Assembly (NCBI GenBank): GCA_028679985.1
Contig: JAJRAH010000055.1
Span: forward strand, 1-6,683
Reading direction: 5' to 3'
From: Methanomassiliicoccales archaeon
GTDB taxonomy: Archaea > Thermoplasmatota > Thermoplasmata > Methanomassiliicoccales > JACIVX01
Length of the DNA stretch: 6,683 nt
Positions 1 to 5,624 of this stretch are shown here, in pieces. The notes beneath the pieces were generated by a model. The model was not told the origin of the DNA. It was given only the letters and a program-made list of their open reading frames with translations, and ran no database searches. The position numbers and the translations under genes are program-made. How positions within the stretch are numbered: position 1 is the first letter of the stretch; every line of letters starts with the position of its first letter.

Positions 1-179
1 GCCTCGGCGAGAGAAACGGCCAGCATACCAGTCTTCGCCTCGACATGGAGAGCCATTCCGATTCTCAGGCCGTCGAGAGGTCGGTCCTTGACCATCTGCC
101 TTCTGATCTCGGCCAGGACTTTCATGTGCGAGCTGGCCCACTCCAGCTTCTCTATCCCCTTCTCTACCTCGTCCTTCAG
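1..179 (-). CDS. ahcY: S-adenosylhomocysteinase, N-terminal part (runs off left edge)
   Basis: About 59 N-terminal residues are visible. S-adenosylhomocysteinase is a cytosolic NAD-dependent enzyme that splits S-adenosylhomocysteine to adenosine and homocysteine, relieving product inhibition of methyltransferases. The reading frame contains KLEWASSHMKVLAEIR, then RPLDGLRIGMALHVEAKTGML, which matches the family's opening block (I-x-W-A-x-x-H-M-x-V-L and G-x-x-L-H-x-x-x-K-T). The start is odd: the frame has no ATG, GTG or TTG between the upstream in-frame TAA and an internal ATG that would delete the conserved W-A segment. A CTG at 179, four bases after a GGTGG ribosome-binding-like stretch, is the best candidate. 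The gene lies 47 nt downstream of the phosphopantothenate synthetase stop on the same strand, so the two are probably cotranscribed. The NAD-binding domain and most of the catalytic residues lie outside the window. Family call is fairly firm; the exact start is uncertain. Confidence 0.8.
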   Translation of the reverse strand, partial: MKDEVEKGIEKLEWASSHMKVLAEIRRQMVKDRPLDGLRIGMALHVEAKTGMLAVSLAE

Positions 180-226
180 AAAACCACCGCCACAAGATGC
201 CGTCCATAGAGTTTATTCTTTGCTCT

Positions 227-970
227 TCACTCGGCGGTCTGGAGGTAACTGCATATCGATTTGATCGTCTTCCTCAGGTTTGCACGGTTGTCATAGGACG
301 ATATCAAGCGTCTCCTGCGGGAAATGTCCTCTCGAAGATCGCGCACGAACCCGATCATGTTCGGCAGCGCCCTCGTGACCTCGTCGACTATGCTGACGGT
401 CGCCGCTCTCGCCGTCCTTGAGAGGGGGTTGAGGTCGATAGCGATCACGATCTTTCCGGCGCGCACCAATGCCTCCGCTCTGTCACCGTCCTCTAGCGGG
501 ACCAGGACGACGTCTGCAGAGAATATCCCCTCCTGTGTGCAGTGAGCGCGATCGGAGGCTATGCCATCCAGTTCTGCATCAGGATTCCTTCCGAGAACCT
601 TCTTCGCTCCGGCCTCCTCCATATGCCTGATGACCTTCTCCATCCTTCCTTCAGTCCGATGGAACAGATTCACTTCGATCTTCGCTGGTATGGCCTCGGA
701 AAGCGCTATCACCTCCTCGGGGCAAAGGGCCGCGACGTTGCCGTTGACGGAGATGACCGGATTCCTTGCCTCCAGCAGGTAGGCGACGGCCACTCTCTCA
801 GCCAGCAATGCATCCGGTGTCGTCCTTTCCCCGAGCAGGTAATCGAACGCCTCTCCCCTTCCGTGAGCGATAAGACCGGTCGTCGAGACGATCCCAGCTC
901 TGTTCAGCTGGGCGAGTCTTTCCCTGGTCGCAAGGGAACGGTATCTAGGATGATCTCTTGACACTTCCAC
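227..970 (-). CDS. 4-phosphopantoate--beta-alanine ligase (archaeal phosphopantothenate synthetase)
   Basis: A 247-aa protein that I recognise as archaeal phosphopantothenate synthetase (COG1701, formerly DUF137, EC 6.3.2.36). It joins 4-phosphopantoate and beta-alanine with ATP; in archaea it works with pantoate kinase and replaces the bacterial PanC/CoaA order of coenzyme A synthesis. Seen in the sequence: the family opening D-H-P-R-Y near residues 6-10, the GLIAHGRGEAFDYLLGERT block at 32-50, N-G-N near 76-78, a segment around 99-110 (EVNLFHRTEGRM), and AIDLNPLSRTAR at 177-188. Length is as expected for the family. The GTG start at 970 has no Shine-Dalgarno sequence, but a TATA-like element begins 30 nt upstream, which fits a leaderless message. 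S-adenosylhomocysteinase follows 47 nt downstream. Function is inferred from family resemblance; the start could differ by a few residues. Confidence 0.9.
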   Translation of the reverse strand: MEVSRDHPRYRSLATRERLAQLNRAGIVSTTGLIAHGRGEAFDYLLGERTTPDALLAERVAVAYLLEARNPVISVNGNVAALCPEEVIALSEAIPAKIEVNLFHRTEGRMEKVIRHMEEAGAKKVLGRNPDAELDGIASDRAHCTQEGIFSADVVLVPLEDGDRAEALVRAGKIVIAIDLNPLSRTARAATVSIVDEVTRALPNMIGFVRDLREDISRRRRLISSYDNRANLRKTIKSICSYLQTAE

Positions 971-994
971 GGAACATCGGATTGCTTGCGCGGT

Positions 995-1006
995 CTTAAA
1001 TCATTC
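995..1006 (-). promoter_or_regulatory. BRE+TATA promoter of the phosphopantothenate synthetase gene
   Basis: Read on the minus strand: GAAT, two bases, then TTTAAG. The first TATA base (1000) is 30 nt before the GTG start at 970. Archaeal transcription usually begins about 25-30 nt after the TATA element, so the message would begin at or next to the start codon. The lack of any Shine-Dalgarno sequence agrees. Confidence 0.5.
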
Positions 1007-1026
1007 TGACCCTGTGCCCGCATCAG

Positions 1027-1038
1027 CCAAACGTTTGG
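1027..1038. repeat. Perfect 12-bp palindrome in divergent spacer
   Basis: CCAAACGTTTGG is a perfect palindrome inside the 226-bp spacer between the divergent phosphopantothenate synthetase and gar1 genes. It sits upstream of both TATA boxes (about 27 bp from the minus-strand one and 92 bp from the plus-strand one). It could be a regulator site or chance; nothing else links it to a function. Confidence 0.35.
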
Positions 1039-1123
1039 AGTTGATGGCAATTTGAGTACTGGCATCCGCCCCGTGCGTGGGATGTGCCCAGGTGCCCGTC
1101 GTAGCAACTAATTAAAGCTTTAC

Positions 1124-1140
1124 GAAATGTTTATATATAA
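1124..1140 (+). promoter_or_regulatory. BRE+TATA promoter of gar1-tfb
   Basis: GAAA, two bases, then TTTATATATAA: the strongest TATA box in the window. Transcription would begin near 1158-1162, giving a leader of about 35-40 nt before the gar1 ATG at 1197. It would drive both gar1 and the overlapping tfb. Confidence 0.75.
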
Positions 1141-1196
1141 CATCTAGAATGTAGTGGGCGAGCGCCGGGTCGCGTCAGGTGACGCAAGGTGAGCAA

Positions 1197-1460
1197 ATGA
1201 AGGTCCTTGGAACCGTCCAAGAGGTTACTTTTGATGGGAAGCTTGTCATCAAGGCTGCTTTTGCTCCGCGGCTAAGAGCGAAGATCGTCGATAACCGGAA
1301 AAGGGCAATGGGAACCGTCAGGAGAGTATTCGGCCCCGTCGCCGCCCCGTATGTCACGATCGAGCCATCCGGTGGCCTGAACCTGCTTGCAACCTTGGGC
1401 AAGCAGGTATACGTGGAGGAGGTCGGAAACTATGGCAAGGACAAAAGAAGGGACCGATGA
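1197..1460 (+). CDS. gar1: H/ACA RNP subunit Gar1-like RNA-binding protein
   Basis: An 87-aa protein of the Gar1 family (COG3277). Gar1 is part of the archaeal H/ACA ribonucleoprotein with Cbf5, Nop10 and L7Ae; it binds Cbf5 and promotes turnover during guide-RNA-directed pseudouridylation of rRNA. Seen: the six-stranded beta-barrel core with G-T-V near residue 5, G-K-L-V-I-K-A at 14-20, A-P-R-L at 23-26, [20 protein letters not shown] at 38-57, and a basic C-terminal tail (KDKRRDR). The glycine-arginine-rich arms of eukaryotic Gar1 are absent, as is normal in archaea. The ATG at 1197 is preferred over an in-frame GTG at 1179 because GGTGA at 1188-1192 lies four bases upstream. The end overlaps tfb by 29 nt, so the two are almost certainly cotranscribed; gar1 beside tfb is a recurrent euryarchaeal arrangement. 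Confidence 0.9.
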   Translation: MKVLGTVQEVTFDGKLVIKAAFAPRLRAKIVDNRKRAMGTVRRVFGPVAAPYVTIEPSGGLNLLATLGKQVYVEEVGNYGKDKRRDR

Positions 1461-2364
1461 GATAGAGCGATGCCCCGAGTGCAACAGCGGACACCTTGTA
1501 AGGGACTACGAACGCGGCGAACTTATCTGCGAGGACTGCGGACTGGTAATAGATGACCAGTTCATCGATCAAGGACCTGAGTGGAGGGCATTCGACGTCG
1601 AGCAGGGAGAGAAGCGCGCGAGAACTGGCGCCCCGATGACATACACCATCCACGACAAGGGCCTTTCGACAGAGATATCCTGGAAGAACAAAGACAGCTA
1701 TGGAAAGAGCATACCGACGAGAAACAGGGCGCAGCTCTACCGGCTTAGGAAGTGGCAGAGAAGGATAAGAGTCTCGAACGCCACCGAGCGCAATCTTGCT
1801 TTCGCTCTCAGCGAGCTTGACCGTATGGCCTCTGCGATGGGGTTGCCTCGAAACGTGAGGGAGACCGCAGCCATGGTGTACAGGAAGGCGGTCAACAAGA
1901 ACCTCATCAGGGGGAGAAGCATCGAGGGCGTTGTGGCCGCATCGCTATACGCGGCATGCAGGCAATGTGGTGTGCCAAGGACCCTGGACGAAGTCGCGAA
2001 CTCAAGCCGCGTCGGAAGAAAGGAGATTGGCAGAACCTACCGCTTCATGACCAGGGAGCTCAAGCTGAAGCTCATGCCTACGAGACCACAGGATTATGTG
2101 CAGAGATTCTGCAGCGAACTGAAGCTGAGCGGGGAGGTGCAGTCGAAAGCGGGCGAGATCCTCAAGGATGCAGCCAAGAAGGAGCTGACCTCTGGCCGCG
2201 GTCCAACCGGTGTCGCGGCTGCCGCCATCTACATTGCATCGATTCTCTGCAACGAGCGCAGGACGCAGAGAGAGGTCGCGGACATAGCGGGTGTCACGGA
2301 AGTTACAATCCGAAACAGATACAAGGAGCTCACCGAGAAACTGGGAATAGAAATCCAGCTCTGA
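1432..2364 (+). CDS. tfb: Transcription initiation factor IIB (TFB)
   Basis: A 310-aa archaeal TFB, which bridges TBP on the TATA box, the BRE and RNA polymerase to place the start site. Domains in order: an N-terminal zinc ribbon with Cys14, Cys17, Cys33 and Cys36 (CPEC and CEDC); the B-reader/linker (about 45-100), including the conserved GPEWRAF near 48-54 and the R-x-G-A-P segment near 64-68; then two cyclin-like repeats (about 108-205 and 213-305). The second repeat ends in the BRE-contacting helix-turn-helix [20 protein letters not shown] (278-297). Length is typical for a complete protein. The start at 1432 has GGAGGT at 1418-1423, eight bases upstream; the frame is open further upstream but without a better start. 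The first 29 nt overlap the end of gar1, suggesting translational coupling. Only one tfb gene is visible here, so whether paralogues exist cannot be said. Confidence 0.97.
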   Translation: MARTKEGTDEIERCPECNSGHLVRDYERGELICEDCGLVIDDQFIDQGPEWRAFDVEQGEKRARTGAPMTYTIHDKGLSTEISWKNKDSYGKSIPTRNRAQLYRLRKWQRRIRVSNATERNLAFALSELDRMASAMGLPRNVRETAAMVYRKAVNKNLIRGRSIEGVVAASLYAACRQCGVPRTLDEVANSSRVGRKEIGRTYRFMTRELKLKLMPTRPQDYVQRFCSELKLSGEVQSKAGEILKDAAKKELTSGRGPTGVAAAAIYIASILCNERRTQREVADIAGVTEVTIRNRYKELTEKLGIEIQL

Positions 2365-2403
2365 ACTGAACGAACTCTTGGTGCATCCGCTGGGCGAATC
2401 GCC

Positions 2404-2421
2404 GAAAGGTTATTTACTTAA
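2404..2421 (+). promoter_or_regulatory. BRE+TATA promoter of the membrane zinc-ribbon gene
   Basis: GAAA, two bases, then TTATTTACTTAA. Transcription would begin near 2440. The element is almost entirely inside a 20-bp inverted repeat (2406-2425), so a protein bound there would compete with TBP and TFB. No transcription terminator for tfb is obvious in the 40 bases before it. Confidence 0.55.
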
Positions 2422-2425
2422 CCTT
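2406..2425. repeat. Inverted repeat covering a TATA box (operator candidate)
   Basis: Two perfect 7-bp arms, AAGGTTA and TAACCTT, flank six bases (TTTACT). The repeat spans the TATA box of the downstream membrane-protein gene. The nine bases GAAAGGTTA at its left edge (2404-2412) occur identically in the promoter of the ArsR-type regulator at 4568-4576. Part of that identity is BRE consensus. Confidence 0.5.
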
Positions 2426-2468
2426 GCCATTACTCGGCTTGGTCGATAGCTTGCCGAGCAGTAAGTTG

Positions 2469-3401
2469 ATGCTGAAGCCTGCAGCGATTTGGCTTGTCGT
2501 AGGAGGCATCCTGACATTCGTGGCTTCCATCTGGATCTTCATCGGAGAGAGCGTGTTCGGAACGACCCTCGGCACGTTGATCGTCCTGCTTCTCTTCCTC
2601 ATCGGAGGCTTGGAGATCTCCTCATCAAAGACTGTATGGCGGGCCGAGATCGGAGGCTGGAGAGGCGTGATGATGGCCGTCGGGCTCTCCGTCCTTTTCC
2701 GCATCATTATGGTCTACCTCTCGAAGGATTTCTACCTCTTCTGGACTGGAGCTGCGATCGGCGTCGGAGAATTCCTCATATTTCTGTTGCTGTACGCGAA
2801 GCGAGATCTCTTCCTTCCTTCAGAAGAGGAACGGGCTGCGGTGATGGGGAAGATCGAGGCATCCTCTGTCAAGACCGTTGCCGAGTGCCCGAGCTGCCAT
2901 GCAATCGTCGAGCCGGACTGGGAGTCGTGCCCTGACTGCGGGGTCTCGCTTCCGAAGCTCTGCGCGAGCTGCGGGGAACCTCTGGAAAGGGGGGTGGCAA
3001 AATGCCCGTGCTGCGGAGCTGAGGTCGAGAAGTCAGCATCTGTGATGAAGATGATAAAGGTCCTTCGGGCCTCTGCCGAGGAAGACGTCCCCCCAGAGAC
3101 GAAGTCGAGCAGATATGCGAGGCTGGCCGAGGGGTTGCTGAAGAGCGGAGAAATACAGGCGGCACTGGACTCGTACGAGAAGGCGATCGAGAACACCGGA
3201 TTCGCCCGCAAGCGATGCCATTTCATGGTGAAGATGGCGACAATCCTGAAGAACACGGGGAGGACCGAGGAGGCTGTCACCCTTCTCGACGAGGCGATCG
3301 CTTCGGACACCGAGGACTATGCCGGCGCTGCCAAACTGAAGAACGAGATACTGAGCGGTGGGAAGCCGGCCGATGCCTGCAATGTTCCGCAGGCTGCCTG
3401 A
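2469..3401 (+). CDS. Membrane protein with double zinc ribbon and TPR repeats, function unknown
   Basis: A 310-aa protein that I cannot assign to a characterised family. From this start it has four predicted membrane helices (about 5-26, 30-51, 64-83, 88-110). A double zinc ribbon follows, with four C-x2-C knuckles at Cys140/143, 154/157, 165/168 and 179/182 (CPSC, CPDC, CASC, CPCC). Two TPR-like helical hairpins come last (about 214-242 and 249-278), with the A-x-x-x-Y-x-x-A-I pattern. The soluble part is probably cytoplasmic and looks like a protein-binding platform, so a role in membrane-associated scaffolding or quality control is possible but unproven. The start is uncertain: in-frame TTG codons at 2424, 2439, 2451 and 2466 precede the ATG at 2469, none with a good Shine-Dalgarno sequence, and the predicted transcription start lies near 2440. 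The gene converges on endA with only 6 nt between stops. Confidence 0.8.
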   Translation: MLKPAAIWLVVGGILTFVASIWIFIGESVFGTTLGTLIVLLLFLIGGLEISSSKTVWRAEIGGWRGVMMAVGLSVLFRIIMVYLSKDFYLFWTGAAIGVGEFLIFLLLYAKRDLFLPSEEERAAVMGKIEASSVKTVAECPSCHAIVEPDWESCPDCGVSLPKLCASCGEPLERGVAKCPCCGAEVEKSASVMKMIKVLRASAEEDVPPETKSSRYARLAEGLLKSGEIQAALDSYEKAIENTGFARKRCHFMVKMATILKNTGRTEEAVTLLDEAIASDTEDYAGAAKLKNEILSGGKPADACNVPQAA

Positions 3402-3407
3402 AGACGC

Positions 3408-4460
3408 CTATGGCCTGACCCGTCTGAATCTGAGATACTGGACATCCTTCTCCGAAACTCTGCCGAAGAGGATGTCTTTCTTCACGCCATGCGCAAGCCT
3501 GACGGCACGGGAGATTTCCGGCCACATCGCCTTGTAGTCCTCAGGGACGGCATGCACCAGATACTTCGCATGATGCTTCTCCGGATCCGCTTCGTAGACC
3601 CTAAAGTGGGCTCCGTATTTGAATCCGGTCTTCACTATCAATCCGCGCTTTCTCAGGTCGCCGTAGGCTCTGAGTCTTAGTTCGAAGTCTGGCTGGATCT
3701 TCATTGCTTTTCGGATGAGTCCACTCAAGCTCACCTTCCTGTTCGAACCAGGGGTTCTCACGGTGACCTTGTCCTCACCCATGAGGTATGCGGTCTCTAT
3801 GAGGGAAAGCTGAAGGACTTTCCCCAGCTTCTTGCCGTAGAAGCCGTTCCGATAGAGTCGCTCCGCCCGGTCCTCCTCCAGCACGAGAACCCTGTCTTCG
3901 AAAAGGACTGCCTCGATCGGAGAGGCGACGTCGCCGACGGTATGACCGGTCGGTCCCGACCTTGAGGCTTTGTAGTAGGTGATGTCTCCCTCTTCGTCCA
4001 CGATTGCCAGAAGGAGCTCCTTCCTGGTCCTTTCCGATCTCGCCATTTCCTCGAGAAAGCCTGTCATGTCGAAGAGGGACCTCTCCGCCACGGCCAAGAC
4101 CCAGTACTTTGTCTGCGAGGTCGTCGGCGTCCCGCCCCTGGGGAAGACTCTGAAGTCAAACTCTCCAGAATCAGGTTTGACGACATATCCCCGCTGTCTC
4201 AGATCCCTATACACGATATACAGGATCTCAAAGCCGTCGCAGGACGTCGCGCTGAGCTTTATCATGTCAGAAAAAGCCAGAGACCTCTGGTTGCGTAACA
4301 CCTGCATCCTTCCAGTCTCCAGAAGATAACACGCCTCAAGCACATCGAGTTCGAGCGCCCCACCGGAGAGCGGGTAGCCGTAGAAACCCTTGTTGTAAAC
4401 CTGGCTTGCTTCCTTCTCATCCCTGACAATCACGACGTCTTCGACCAGTTCTCCAGGCAT
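3408..4460 (-). CDS. endA: tRNA-splicing endonuclease, internally duplicated homodimer type
   Basis: A 350-aa tRNA-intron endonuclease that cuts bulge-helix-bulge motifs in precursor tRNA and rRNA. It carries two tandem copies of the EndA fold, as in the duplicated homodimeric enzymes of Archaeoglobus and Thermoplasma. Each copy has a Y-N/R-x-GFYG block (22-28 and 203-209) and a D-L-R-x-RG segment (86-91 and 268-273). The C-terminal copy keeps the catalytic triad: Tyr289 in F-R-V-Y, His297 before A-K-Y-L-V-H, and Lys327 in RLAHGVKK. The N-terminal copy has lost it (F-R-V-F in place of F-R-V-Y, no His before K-Y-W), as expected for its structural role. The frame is open upstream to an ATG at 4583, but the family-like N terminus begins at ATG 4460. 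A BRE+TATA element lies inside the longer frame about 32 nt upstream of 4460, so I chose 4460; the message would be nearly leaderless. Confidence 0.93.
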   Translation of the reverse strand: MPGELVEDVVIVRDEKEASQVYNKGFYGYPLSGGALELDVLEACYLLETGRMQVLRNQRSLAFSDMIKLSATSCDGFEILYIVYRDLRQRGYVVKPDSGEFDFRVFPRGGTPTTSQTKYWVLAVAERSLFDMTGFLEEMARSERTRKELLLAIVDEEGDITYYKASRSGPTGHTVGDVASPIEAVLFEDRVLVLEEDRAERLYRNGFYGKKLGKVLQLSLIETAYLMGEDKVTVRTPGSNRKVSLSGLIRKAMKIQPDFELRLRAYGDLRKRGLIVKTGFKYGAHFRVYEADPEKHHAKYLVHAVPEDYKAMWPEISRAVRLAHGVKKDILFGRVSEKDVQYLRFRRVRP

Positions 4461-4485
4461 ATGTCTCGCAACTCCGTCTTCGTAG

Positions 4486-4498
4486 TTATATTTATTTC
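4486..4498 (-). promoter_or_regulatory. BRE+TATA promoter of endA
   Basis: On the minus strand: GAAA, TA, then AATATAA. The first TATA base (4492) is 32 nt before the ATG at 4460, predicting a leaderless or nearly leaderless message. Its position inside the longer open frame argues that the upstream ATG at 4583 is not used. Confidence 0.6.
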
Positions 4499-4567
4499 CT
4501 GCCGCGAAGGCCTGGCGGAACGCTGCTATCTTCCATCGTGAGCTGCACTGCGCCGAGAAAAGAAGGG

Positions 4568-4581
4568 GAAAGGTTAATATC
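4568..4581 (+). promoter_or_regulatory. BRE+TATA promoter of the ArsR-type regulator
   Basis: GAAA, GG, then TTAATATC. Transcription would begin near 4604, leaving about 16 nt of leader with a GGTG ribosome-binding sequence at 4611-4614, five bases before the ATG at 4620. The TATA element is inside an inverted repeat (4573-4591), which fits autoregulation. Confidence 0.55.
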
Positions 4582-4591
4582 ATATGTTAAC
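4573..4591. repeat. Inverted repeat over regulator promoter (operator candidate)
   Basis: Arms GTTAA (4573-4577) and TTAAC (4587-4591) are separated by nine bases, with two further matching A/T positions on each side inside. A second GTTAAC lies at 4614-4619, touching the start codon, and AAGGTT is directly repeated at 4570-4575 and 4597-4602. The related Archaeoglobus regulator HSR1 is reported to bind an inverted CTAAC/GTTAG motif, which is similar in composition but not identical in arrangement. Confidence 0.5.
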
Positions 4592-4619
4592 AACTTAAGG
4601 TTCACTAGTCGGTGTTAAC

Positions 4620-5291
4620 ATGAACGATCTCGACGTGCTGCTTTCGATAATAGAGAATCCGACCAGACGCAAGATCCTTGAGGCCCTGGTTAGGGAGCCG
4701 AATTACCCTCTCCGACTTTCGAAGGAGCTCCAGATGAGCCAGCAATCGATAATGAAACATCTGAAGGTGCTGGAGGATTCGGCGCTCGTCAGGAGCCATC
4801 CTGCGGAGAGTGATCGGGGAGGACCGAACAGGAAACTCTACGTTCCGACGTCCGAGTTCACGATAATAGTCGATGTCGGACCTGGCCTGTTCAACGCGGA
4901 GATCGTCATGCCCGATGACTCGGACGAGCTGATCGAACAAGACAGGATTCCGATCGAGCCTCATGAAATGAAGGTTGAGAACGACTTCAAGGAGGAGCTC
5001 AGAAAATTAAGGAACTCGATTCTCGCAGTCGACAAGGAGCTCGAGGATTTGCACGCCAAGAGGGCCTCGCTCATCAGATCGAAAGAGCAGACCCTTGAGA
5101 TTGCCAGAAGATTCGTCGAGAGCAACATCGACAACTACCAGGTCCGAAGGATCATCTATGAATCGATAAAGAGGCCTTCCCTGAGCCCCCAACAAATAGG
5201 GAGGGAGCTCGGGATCCGTGACGAAACGATATTGGACGTTATGGAGGAGTTTGGGGGCGCGGGAGGTAAGGATCATGGAAGCGAGGAGTGA
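4620..5291 (+). CDS. ArsR-family heat-shock regulator, Phr/HSR1-like
   Basis: A 223-aa DNA-binding protein, probably the repressor of this heat-shock cluster. The N-terminal winged helix-turn-helix spans about residues 5-78, with the opening I-E-N-P-T-R-R-K-I-L typical of ArsR proteins, a recognition helix around 40-53 (SQQSIMKHLKVLED) and the wing at 63-75. A charged linker follows, then a probable coiled coil (119-163) that could serve dimerisation. A second helix-turn-helix-like segment ends the protein at 187-210 (LSPQQIGRELGIRDETILDV). Length and layout resemble Pyrococcus Phr and Archaeoglobus HSR1, repressors of hsp20 and AAA+ ATPase genes; the Hsp20 and VAT genes downstream support the link. 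The metal-binding cysteines of ArsR metal sensors are absent: the protein has no cysteine. The start has GGTG at 4611-4614. The end overlaps the next gene by 17 nt. Specific orthology is inferred from context and layout. Confidence 0.85.
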   Translation: MNDLDVLLSIIENPTRRKILEALVREPNYPLRLSKELQMSQQSIMKHLKVLEDSALVRSHPAESDRGGPNRKLYVPTSEFTIIVDVGPGLFNAEIVMPDDSDELIEQDRIPIEPHEMKVENDFKEELRKLRNSILAVDKELEDLHAKRASLIRSKEQTLEIARRFVESNIDNYQVRRIIYESIKRPSLSPQQIGRELGIRDETILDVMEEFGGAGGKDHGSEE

Positions 5292-5583
5292 TCCGGGGGA
5301 CCTTGCGGTCAAATACGGAAGGGAGCTTGAGAAGGCTGCAAGGGATACCAAGAAGATCATTGTTAAGGCACTTCAGATCGCCGAAGGCCTGGGGAAGCAG
5401 GCATATTCTGTCATCGAGAAGGAGACGAGGGTTTCAAAGGAGGAAGCGAAGAGCCTAACAAAGGACGCCCTGACACAGATGAGGAAAGAACTGCCTGGCA
5501 TCCGCAAGGAACTCGAGAAGATGGAGCGGGAGGTCAGGAAGCGGATGGAAGATCTCGAGAAGGCCCTGGACGATCTGATGTGA
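5275..5583 (+). CDS. Small coiled-coil protein in the heat-shock cluster, function unknown
   Basis: A 102-aa, highly charged, Lys/Glu-rich protein that I do not recognise. It appears to be almost all helix: a first amphipathic stretch at about 10-50 (AVKYGRELEKAARDTKKIIV onward), a short linker near 51-57, and a strong heptad-like coiled coil at 75-102 after Pro74. No cysteine, signal peptide or membrane helix is seen. The ATG at 5275 has GGAGGT at 5262-5267, seven bases upstream, and overlaps the regulator by 17 nt, so the two should be translated from one message. Hsp20 begins about 95 nt downstream behind its own TATA-like element. The setting suggests a part in stress protection, as a partner of the regulator, Hsp20 or VAT, or as a structural protein; none of this is shown by the sequence. 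A phasin-like helical fold is another possibility. Confidence 0.8.
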   Translation: MEARSDPGDLAVKYGRELEKAARDTKKIIVKALQIAEGLGKQAYSVIEKETRVSKEEAKSLTKDALTQMRKELPGIRKELEKMEREVRKRMEDLEKALDDLM

Positions 5584-5598
5584 GAAATATTTATATAG
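5584..5598 (+). promoter_or_regulatory. BRE+TATA promoter of hsp20
   Basis: GAAA, TA, then TTTATATAG, beginning on the base after the coiled-coil gene ends. Transcription would begin near 5620, giving a leader of about 59 nt. It would let hsp20 and the VAT gene be induced independently of the regulator. Inverted repeats at 5603-5624 and 5624-5644 lie immediately downstream. Confidence 0.65.
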
Positions 5599-5602
5599 AA
5601 GC

Positions 5603-5624
5603 GCTTAGCATTGTCGTATTAAGC
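5603..5624. repeat. Inverted repeat between hsp20 TATA box and start site
   Basis: Arms GCTTA (5603-5607) and TAAGC (5620-5624) are separated by 12 bases. The repeat spans the region from the TATA box to the predicted transcription start, where a bound repressor would block RNA polymerase. It shares its last base with the next inverted repeat. Confidence 0.4.

Noticed and set aside
542..961. Open frame of 139 codons on the plus strand
   Set aside because: It lies wholly opposite the phosphopantothenate synthetase gene and its translation shows no recognisable family or ribosome-binding site.
1007..1100. Possible C/D-box or H/ACA guide RNA in the spacer upstream of gar1
   Set aside because: TTGATGG at 1041-1047 is only loosely like a C box; no convincing paired C/D boxes or H/ACA hairpin with a terminal ACA could be set out.
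2732..3310. Open frame of 192 codons on the minus strand
   Set aside because: It is antisense to the zinc-ribbon/TPR gene, whose C-x2-C knuckles and TPR pattern show the true frame.
3402..3407. Bidirectional terminator between the converging membrane-protein gene and endA
   Set aside because: Only six bases separate the stops and no T-rich tract or hairpin is visible there.
4461..4583. N-terminal extension of EndA by 41 residues from an upstream ATG
   Set aside because: The extension does not resemble the family, contains the likely endA promoter, and the spacer also holds the promoter region of the divergent regulator gene.
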